DNA of 64,000 nucleotides from Staphylococcus saprophyticus subsp. saprophyticus ATCC 15305 = NCTC 7292 (GTDB lineage Bacteria; Bacillota; Bacilli; Staphylococcales; Staphylococcaceae): NCBI RefSeq assembly GCF_000010125.1, contig NC_007350.1, positions 248,001 to 312,000 of the forward strand, read 5' to 3'. Shown piece by piece: positions 58,205 to 64,000 of this stretch (position 1 is its first letter; each line of letters starts with the position of its first letter). The notes under the pieces were generated by a model. It saw only the letters and a program-made list of their open reading frames with translations, ran no database searches and was not told where the DNA came from. The position numbers and the translations under genes were made by a program.

Positions 58205-58470
58205 AAGGAAGTGGGATAGAAATCAAATTTTCTAATAGAGATTTCGTATGCCTATCTATGCAATCAAGGCAAGGATGACTCGGATAAAGGTTTGCCTGAG
58301 CTAACGTTCATACATCAATCTCACTAGCATTTTTATGTGGCATAGCTAAGTTTCAGCTGATACATCAGAATGATTTGTGTCCATAAAAATGAAAACATCG
58401 TTTCTTTAAACAAGTGAGACGTTACATTTTCAATTCAGTCATCTACTGCCTAAACGAAAAAGAGCCTGAG
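58205..58470. repeat. Composite intergenic repeat, copy B
   Basis: A ~330-base gap between genes. 'ctaatagagatttcgta' (~58231-58247) and the following 'gactcggataaa' recur in shortened form at 32216-32245. TTACATTTTCAATTCAGTCATCTACTG (58422-58448) is the inverse of the repeat at 15605-15632, with one mismatch. A 'gagcctgaggcat' hairpin follows. These gaps are probably mosaics of a staphylococcal dispersed repeat family. Confidence 0.65.
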
Positions 58471-58498
58471 GCATCTAATTATGTCTCAGGCTCTTACT
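58460..58498. terminator. Terminator hairpin of the 'gagcctgaggca' type
   Basis: AAGAGCCTGAGgcaT... pairs with ATGtCTCAGGCTCTT between the fructosamine kinase-like gene and the convergent DUF896 gene. Confidence 0.85.
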
Positions 58499-58534
58499 CA
58501 TAACAATCAAGTATCTCTAGATGATTCATTTAAA

Positions 58535-58768
58535 TTAATCTATATCAAGTGTACCCATTTCTTCTCTTAATTGGTAAACTTTGTCTGGTGTCACGTCTTC
58601 ACCTAAAGGATCAACTACTTTTAACGTTGAAAATGTATGGATTACTTGTCCACGTATCATTTTCAAATATTCTTGTCTCAAAGTTTGTTGTTCTTCTTTT
58701 TCTTCAATGCTTAACGTTTCTATTTTTTCTTTATTTGCAAGTTCATTAATTCTGTCTAGTAATGTCAT
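58535..58768 (-). CDS. DUF896 family protein (YnzC-like)
   Basis: 77 residues. LLDRINELANKEKIETLSIEEKEEQQTLRQEYLKMIRGQVIHTFSTLKVVDPLGEDVTPDKV is a near-complete match to the DUF896 pattern: helical hairpin then a conserved V-x-D-x-x-G-x-D-V-T-P. Function unknown; the Bacillus homologue is in the SOS regulon. Its ATG lies inside the last codons of the preceding monooxygenase gene (23-base overlap). Confidence 0.9.
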   Translation of the reverse strand: MTLLDRINELANKEKIETLSIEEKEEQQTLRQEYLKMIRGQVIHTFSTLKVVDPLGEDVTPDKVYQLREEMGTLDID

Positions 58769-59723
58769 TGTTTTTTTCCTCCTGTGATAAATGAGGTGGG
58801 AAGTGTGGAATAATATAATCGCCGACCTCAGTTAATAGTGATTTATATGGTCTATCATTAGATGTTAAATGCAACATCATATGATTTGTACCGATTTTTT
58901 CATATGATTTTAAAATGTTTAATAAAGTATTTCTACCTAAACGGTAGCCACCTTTAATTGGTTTAACGAGTTCATTAGGATTTAAAGATAAGTCGATAAC
59001 TAATGGATGCATAAATGGTTTGAATACATCATTGTTATGCCATTCTTTTAATAAAGCTTTTTGTTTTTGAAATGGTTGTGGATAAAACATAAGGCCATCC
59101 ATATTTTTCTTAATCCAGGAGAGTTCCTGTCGCGAATATCCTGTAGCAAACATGGGTATATGATTGTGTTTTGGCAATATTTGAAGACCTGAATCTTCAT
59201 ATAATTCAAATATTGAATTTGATATTTTTGGCGAATGTGATTGCCACAAATCATTCATTGCATAGATCGCATCCTGGAATTGCTTTGATAATTGCGTTTC
59301 TTTTATCTTGAAAGCTGGAAACTCAAATGGACGATCTCCTGTTGCTAAACCTAATAAAAATCGCTCGTCTGATATCAAGTCAAGAGAAGTTGCAGCTTTA
59401 GCTGTATGAATTGGATGACGCAATGTAGCAACAATACTAGATGTTCCGAGAGCGATTTTCGATGTTTTAGCGCTTAAATAAGATAAAAATACAAACGGAT
59501 CGTAGTTTGTCGTTACATTACCTAAATGTGGACTATAAAGTGGATTATCTCTCACAAAAAGGCTTGTAAATCCAAGATTTTCAGCATACTGTGCTAAATC
59601 AACTTGATTTTCAAACGACAATGCGATGTTTTCAGAATTATCAAAAGGCAGCATTAATCCCAAAGTTAAATGGCCTTGTTGAAAAGTCCGTTTGAAACCA
59701 TTGTGTTTTTGAATTGTTGTCAC
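58746..59723 (-). CDS. Luciferase-like (LLM class) flavin-dependent monooxygenase
   Basis: 325 residues, (beta/alpha)8 fold with LTLGLMLPFDNSENIALSFENQVDLAQYAENLGFTSLFVRDNPL at the start, ALGTSSIVATLRHPIHTAKAATSLDLISDERFLLGLATGDRP as the F420/FMN-contact region and LPKHNHIPMFATGYSRQELSWI later. It uses reduced flavin and oxygen to oxidise an unknown small molecule, so it needs a flavin reductase. A GAGGG ribosome site precedes the ATG; upstream, ACAACAC...GTGTTGT (59750-59779) is an inverted repeat that may be an operator. Confidence 0.87.
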   Translation of the reverse strand: MTTIQKHNGFKRTFQQGHLTLGLMLPFDNSENIALSFENQVDLAQYAENLGFTSLFVRDNPLYSPHLGNVTTNYDPFVFLSYLSAKTSKIALGTSSIVATLRHPIHTAKAATSLDLISDERFLLGLATGDRPFEFPAFKIKETQLSKQFQDAIYAMNDLWQSHSPKISNSIFELYEDSGLQILPKHNHIPMFATGYSRQELSWIKKNMDGLMFYPQPFQKQKALLKEWHNNDVFKPFMHPLVIDLSLNPNELVKPIKGGYRLGRNTLLNILKSYEKIGTNHMMLHLTSNDRPYKSLLTEVGDYIIPHFPPHLSQEEKNNDITRQN

Positions 59724-59967
59724 GTCTATCCCTCCTTAACTTGTATTTACAACACCTGATAACTAACTAACACGTGTTGTATAAATGCATTGTATACTGA
59801 TTTGTTAACTAATGCAAACAACATGTTTATTCACTAAAAAAGTCAGTTGAATTTAAATGATATTTATTATTTTAAAAGCTAAATTTCTAAAACGATAATA
59901 CAATTATTTGATTATTATCCGAAAATTCATTAAATTGAAATAGAAAAAATTTTGATGGAGGTTGTTT

Positions 59968-60750
59968 ATGCTTAAAAGAAAACTACGAGGTGGTCTCATA
60001 TTCATAATAGCTTTATTATGTACTGTGATCTCGATAAATGGAAATACATATGCAGCAACGCAAACACATCAATCGACTGATCAGTCAGCTCAGTCTGAAG
60101 ACGCTAAAGTCGGTACCAATCAAATTAAGACAAGAGTCGTCTTACCTAATGACGATAGAACACAAATAGAAAATACAACAAATGGTCATTATCAATCTGT
60201 TGGCTATATTAGTATTGGAGATAATATTGCGACGGGTGTTGTGATTGATAAAAATACAGTGTTAACTAATAAACACGTTGCCAACCTTTCTGAAGGGAAT
60301 ATGAATTTTTCACCAGCTGCCCAAAATGAAAATACGATGCCTTATGGTACATTTTCTGAAAAAGAAATTGAAGTGTACCCAGGAAATGAAGATTTAGCGC
60401 TTATACATTTAAATAAAAATAAAGATGAGCAATCAGTTGGAGATGTAGTTCAACCGGCGACTTTAAAAGATGCCTCAGCGGTAACAAAAGATATGCCGAT
60501 TACCGTAACGGGTTATCCAGGAGATAAGTCCTTGGCTACAATGTGGGAGAGTAAGGGCCAAATACTGAATACGAACACTACTGAATTTGAATATAATGCG
60601 AGTACATTCGGAGGTAATTCTGGCTCTCCTGTATTTAACGAAAATAATGAAGTGATTGGTATACACCAAGGTGGTATTGAAGGTGAAAGTAATAGTGCCG
60701 TAGCTATGACAGATGATGTATTGAGCTTTATTAATAAGAATAAAAGTTAA
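59968..60750 (+). CDS. sspA: Secreted V8-like glutamyl endopeptidase
   Basis: 260 residues. Sec signal peptide (KRKLRGGLIFIIALLCTVISINGNTYAAT), short propeptide to ~residue 55, then the mature start VVLPNDDRTQIENTTNGHYQSVGY, which resembles S. aureus V8 protease. The triad is His in VLTNKHVANL, Asp in GNEDLALIHL and Ser in TFGGNSGSPVF; GYPGDKSLATMWESKG is also shared with V8. The low-complexity Pro-Asn-Asp tail of V8 is missing. It is not followed by a staphopain/staphostatin gene, so it is a lone protease. GGAGG precedes the ATG; an earlier in-frame TTG is not favoured. Confidence 0.88.
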   Translation: MLKRKLRGGLIFIIALLCTVISINGNTYAATQTHQSTDQSAQSEDAKVGTNQIKTRVVLPNDDRTQIENTTNGHYQSVGYISIGDNIATGVVIDKNTVLTNKHVANLSEGNMNFSPAAQNENTMPYGTFSEKEIEVYPGNEDLALIHLNKNKDEQSVGDVVQPATLKDASAVTKDMPITVTGYPGDKSLATMWESKGQILNTNTTEFEYNASTFGGNSGSPVFNENNEVIGIHQGGIEGESNSAVAMTDDVLSFINKNKS

Positions 60751-60766
60751 TAAAAGGTACAAGCAT

Positions 60767-60812
60767 GAAATCCACGACAGAGACCTAATAAGTCCTGACG
60801 TGGATTTTTATT
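60767..60812. terminator. Convergent terminator
   Basis: AAATCCACG / CGTGGATTT stem with a ~22-nt loop, T-run on the plus strand; it touches the stop of the convergent TetR gene. Confidence 0.82.
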
Positions 60813-61371
60813 TTAAAATCTGTTTCATTAGAAAGGGTAGTGCACCCTCAATGTAATCATTTGCTGATAATTGACTACTATGAAACCAATGCTTAGCTGT
60901 ACCGTATAACCCCCATGAAAGAAATCTCGCACTTGCCGCAAGAGATTCTCTTGTTTCATTTGGATGTTGTTGGACAAGCAATGTTAAAAAGATATCCTCT
61001 AACTCTTCTTTGACTCTTTTTTCAACAACTTGTCCATAGGCTTCGCTATTTAATTTACATTCATTATGTGTTTCTTGAATATAACTCGTAATTGTAATGA
61101 AGCTAGAAGATAATGTCGTTTCGTTAAGTTCTGAAGAAACATCTAATGCATCATTTAAATTTTTTAATACAGTTTCTGAGAGCGTATAATCCATAATGTC
61201 ATATTTATCATAAAAATGAGCATAAAACGTAGCGCGATTTACCGTTGCACGTTCCGTAATGTCTTTAATTGTTATAGTTTGTAATTTTTTTTCTTTAGCA
61301 ATTTCACGAAAGGCGTCCATCAACAACTTTTTAGTTCTGGTTACTCTTGGGTCAACATGTGTTGTAGTCAT
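60808..61371 (-). CDS. TetR/AcrR family regulator
   Basis: 187 residues. RTKKLLMDAFREIAKEKKLQTITIKDITERATVNRATFYAHFYDKYDI is the HTH, of the DhaS/YxbF-like subgroup with T-I-x-D-I-x-x-x-A-x-V-N-R-x-T-F-Y-x-H-F. A C-terminal TetR_C-type helical domain follows. AGGAGG is best spaced for the ATG at 61371. Neighbours are a convergent protease and, further upstream, a divergent-free DMT exporter, which is a possible target. Confidence 0.88.
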   Translation of the reverse strand: MTTTHVDPRVTRTKKLLMDAFREIAKEKKLQTITIKDITERATVNRATFYAHFYDKYDIMDYTLSETVLKNLNDALDVSSELNETTLSSSFITITSYIQETHNECKLNSEAYGQVVEKRVKEELEDIFLTLLVQQHPNETRESLAASARFLSWGLYGTAKHWFHSSQLSANDYIEGALPFLMKQILK

Positions 61372-61541
61372 TGACCTCATACCTCCTCTAATTTATAAAA
61401 CGATTATGTATTCAAACAAATTATCTTGCTTTCATAACGAGATGTCAATGTGAATGATTTGAACTGCATATATTACAAATTAAGCAATACGTTTAAAAAC
61501 CTTACTATAAAACTTTGTCCCAAAATATTTTGTGATTTGAA

Positions 61542-62505
61542 TTACAGTGTCATGTTATTGTTTTCCTTAATTATGCTGTTCATGAAACTATAGATGAAAA
61601 TACCTAATGTAATTATGATGATCCCTATCATACTAACTGTGCTTGGAAGCGGTAAGTCCAAAAGGAGCATTTCACCAATTAATGTAAAAATGATTTCAGT
61701 CGCTTGTGTCGATTCGACTGCTCCAAGTTTTGCTTGGTTATGTTTTACCATATTGGTTGCATAGAAAAAGAGTGTCGTAGCTATTATCCCAGAGAATACG
61801 GCTACGATAAATGTCTGTAAAAGTTGATTAGAAGAAGGCGGACCGGACTTCAATACACCACATATAAATATAACCACCCATATAGGTAGTGTGACGAGCG
61901 TCATACCATAAATACGTTCAAGTGTATTTAATTGATTATCCACAAGAATCATCATCTTACGATTACCTAAAGGATAGCAAAAGGCACCTATAATTAAAGG
62001 AAGTACCGACATGATAAAAACTTGTATTTCAATATGAGAAACTTGAGGTATTTGGACAAGTACAACACCCAAGACCATAATGCTAGAGGTACCTACAGAG
62101 CGCCAAGAAATACGCTCTCTTACTTTTATTTGTTGATGATTTATTTGCACATATTCATAAAATAATGGCGCGAGGAGTAGACCACAAATGATTGTTAATT
62201 GCCATGTTGCAGAGATAAGCCAGCCGGGACTGTAATTAGCGACAAATGTAATTGGCATATAAAAAAATACAAATCCTAGGGTACTCCAAATCATCCATGG
62301 AACAAAATGCGTTTTAATATGATAATGTACTTTAGTTAGGTTCTTTTTAATGTATATAATTATAAAAAGTATGGGGAACATAAATAAAAAAGCGTAATGA
62401 AGCACTAAATAGCCAATTGCCTTCATCTTTAGCCATTGCATGATTCAAGATAAATGTTACAGAAAAAAATAATGCACCAAGAATACCAATTAATATTGCA
62501 CGCAT
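61542..62505 (-). pseudogene. DMT-superfamily (EamA/multidrug efflux-like) transporter, frameshifted
   Basis: From the ATG at 62505 one frame reads MRAILIGILGALFFSVTFILNHAMAKDEGNWLFSASLR; at a run of six T (minus strand; 62386-62391) the frame slips, and removing one T gives RFLFMFPILFIIIYIKK and the remaining ~275 residues, all open to the stop at 61542. The joined product is ~320 residues with ten hydrophobic segments and the two-EamA-domain layout (STQATEIIFTLIGEMLLLDLPLPSTVSMIGIIIITLG at the end). The truncated frame alone would start with a spurious MQWLKMKAIG. As given, the N-terminal first helix is disconnected. Confidence 0.8.
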
Positions 62506-62723
62506 ACGATTCACCCTTTAACATTGTAATTGAAAATAATTAATATTTTTAATTTAACATTTATTTAAAAATTAGCAAAGCTAGTATGTTTGTAAATATA
62601 TTTATAGGAAATAATAAGTGTAAAGCAATATGATTTCATTTGTGTTAAAAGTATTTTGATACTTATCATGAAAAAAGTAGTATGATAAAAATGTGCAAAT
62701 ATTTCGAATAAGGGGTAGAAATA

Positions 62724-64000
62724 ATGGCAGATAAATTAAAGGAGAACTCAGTAATCGGCATATACAGTTAATTGCGATTGGAGGAGCCATTGGAACCGGA
62801 TTGTTTTTAGGTGCTGGACAATCTATTCACTTAGCTGGACCATCCATTTTACTCACCTATATTATTGTTGGATTTGTGTTGTTTATGTTCATGAGGGCAA
62901 TGGGAGAAATGTTATTGTCAAACACTGAATTTAATTCTTTTGCGGATATCACGCATGAATATGTAGGGCCGTTAGCTGGATTTATAACGGGATGGACATA
63001 TTGGTTAACATGGATTATTTCAGGGATGGCAGAAGTGACAGCAGTAGCTAAATATGTATCCTTTTGGTATCTAGATATTCCAAATTGGTTAACAGCACTG
63101 GCATGTGTATTGTTACTTATGTCGTTTAATTTATTAAGTACGAAATTATTTGGCGAATTAGAATTTTGGTTTGCAATAATCAAAGTAGTAACTATTGTGG
63201 CATTGATTATTGTGGGCATTGTAATGATTATCATGGCTTATAAAACGCCATTTGGTCATGCTAGCGTATCAAATATCTATCGTCATGGTGGGGTGTTCCC
63301 TAATGGTATGTCTGGTTTCTTAATGTCGTTTCAAATGGCAATCTTTTCATTTGTCGGCATTGAGATGATTGGTATCACAGCCGGAGAAACAAAAAATCCT
63401 CATAAGACAATTCCTCAGGCGATTAATAATGTGCCACTTAGGATTTTATTGTTTTACATTGGTGCGTTAGCAGTCATCATTTCTATTATACCTTGGAATG
63501 AACTAGATCCAGAAGGCAGTCCTTTTGTGAAAGTATTTGCATTAGTGGGGATACCATTTGCTGCAGGCATGATTAATTTTGTTGTGTTAACAGCTGCAGC
63601 GTCAGCGTGTAATAGTGGGATATTTGCTAATAGTAGAACACTATTCGGATTATCAGATAGAAAACAAGCGCCACCGAAGTTTCAAGCGACAAACCGTAAA
63701 GGCGTACCTGTTGTCGCAATTCTTGTAACGTGTGCATTATTGTTATTTGCAGTATTATTGAATTATTTTATTCCAAATGCGACGACTGTGTTTGTGTATA
63801 TCAGTACAGTTTCTACAGTATTAAATATCTTTATTTGGACAATTATTATGATTGCCTATGTAAGGTATACCAAAGCACGTCCGGACTTACATAAACAAAG
63901 TAGATATAAAATGCCAGGTGGAAAAATTATGTCGATTTGTATTATTGCATTTTTCGTATTTATTTTCGGGGTATTATTTGTTAACCCAGAAACACGTATT
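62724..64000 (+). pseudogene. D-serine/D-alanine/glycine-type amino acid permease, frameshifted near start, 3' end outside window
   Basis: ATG at 62724 after AAGGGG reads M-A-D-K-L-K-E-N-S and stops; one missing A in 'aaattaaaggag' (~62739) restores [44 protein letters not shown]. The frame is then open to the last base (>410 residues seen): the TM1 motif, RAMGEMLLSNTEFNSFADITHEYVGPLAGFITGWTYWLTWI, FVGIEMIGITAGETKNPHKTIPQAINNVPLRILLFY and TAAASACNSGIFANSRTLFGL are all typical of the CycA/AapA branch of the APC superfamily. Probably a small neutral (D-)amino acid/proton symporter. Confidence 0.85.

Noticed and set aside
62857..63234. Minus-strand frame of 125 codons near the end of the window
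   Set aside because: It lies opposite the clearly conserved amino acid permease frame and has low-complexity Asn/Ile/Thr content.

Overview
The window is low-GC Firmicute chromosomal DNA and reads as Staphylococcus. The gene order rocD-argC-argJ-argB, the tcyABC and mccAB sulfur genes, the urease cluster followed by a urea channel and an Opp-type nickel importer, a V8-like serine protease and a FhuD2-like lipoprotein all fit the genus. Urease with nickel uptake, a lactate permease, a polyol permease and the arginine genes suggest the S. saprophyticus/xylosus group; that placement is inference. No rRNA, tRNA, insertion sequence, prophage or CRISPR array was found.

Layout. 1-5.7 kb: tail of an amino acid permease, then the arginine operon rocD-argCJB behind a clean sigma-A promoter with an ARG box on its start region; argF lies apart at 14.4 kb. 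5.7-13.9 kb: an M20 metallohydrolase, a small DUF1398-like protein, an FMN reductase, a TetR regulator with its membrane-protein partner, a VOC protein, lactate permease and a polyol permease, the last two with CcpA (cre) sites. 14.1 kb: an unannotated 24-residue phenol-soluble-modulin-like peptide. 16-18.3 kb: an amino-sugar PTS permease and nagB, both frameshifted. 18.5-23.5 kb: a catabolite-controlled six-gene operon combining a Lac-family PTS with a metallo-beta-lactamase-fold lactonase-like hydrolase, a zinc alcohol dehydrogenase and a TIM-barrel-like protein, with no glycosidase. 23.7-36.2 kb: sulfur and 2-hydroxyacid metabolism (tcyABC; a SAM riboswitch in front of a NlpA/MetQ-type lipoprotein and an L-hydroxyacid dehydrogenase; metY; mccAB), with two chimeric sugar-type regulators. 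36.2-39.2 kb: a TetR-controlled MFS exporter (frameshifted), a thioesterase and a small membrane protein. 39.3-50.3 kb: ureABCEFGD, a divergent urea transporter and nikABCDE, forming one urea-utilisation island. 50.3-51.4 kb: seven 19-bp tandem repeats running into the promoter of a fhuD-like gene. 51.7-64 kb: MarR, an APC permease, VOC, HAD and Usp proteins, pyrD, a fructosamine-kinase-like protein, a luciferase-like monooxygenase, a V8-like protease, TetR, an EamA-like transporter and a D-serine/D-alanine/glycine-type permease that runs off the end.

Quality note. Six genes carry a clear single-base indel or stop that breaks an otherwise well-conserved frame (9.1, 16.2, 17.65, 36.8, 62.4 and 62.7 kb), and a seventh (argF start, 14.48 kb) is suspected. 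Most of these lie in homopolymer runs. This pattern looks more like sequencing or assembly error than decay, but sequence alone cannot settle it.

The best candidates for something undescribed are the PTS-lactonase-dehydrogenase operon, the hydroxyacid dehydrogenase behind a SAM riboswitch, the 19-bp repeat promoter of the fhuD-like gene, the PSM-like peptide, and two regulators that join a BglG-type DNA-binding half to unrelated C-termini.
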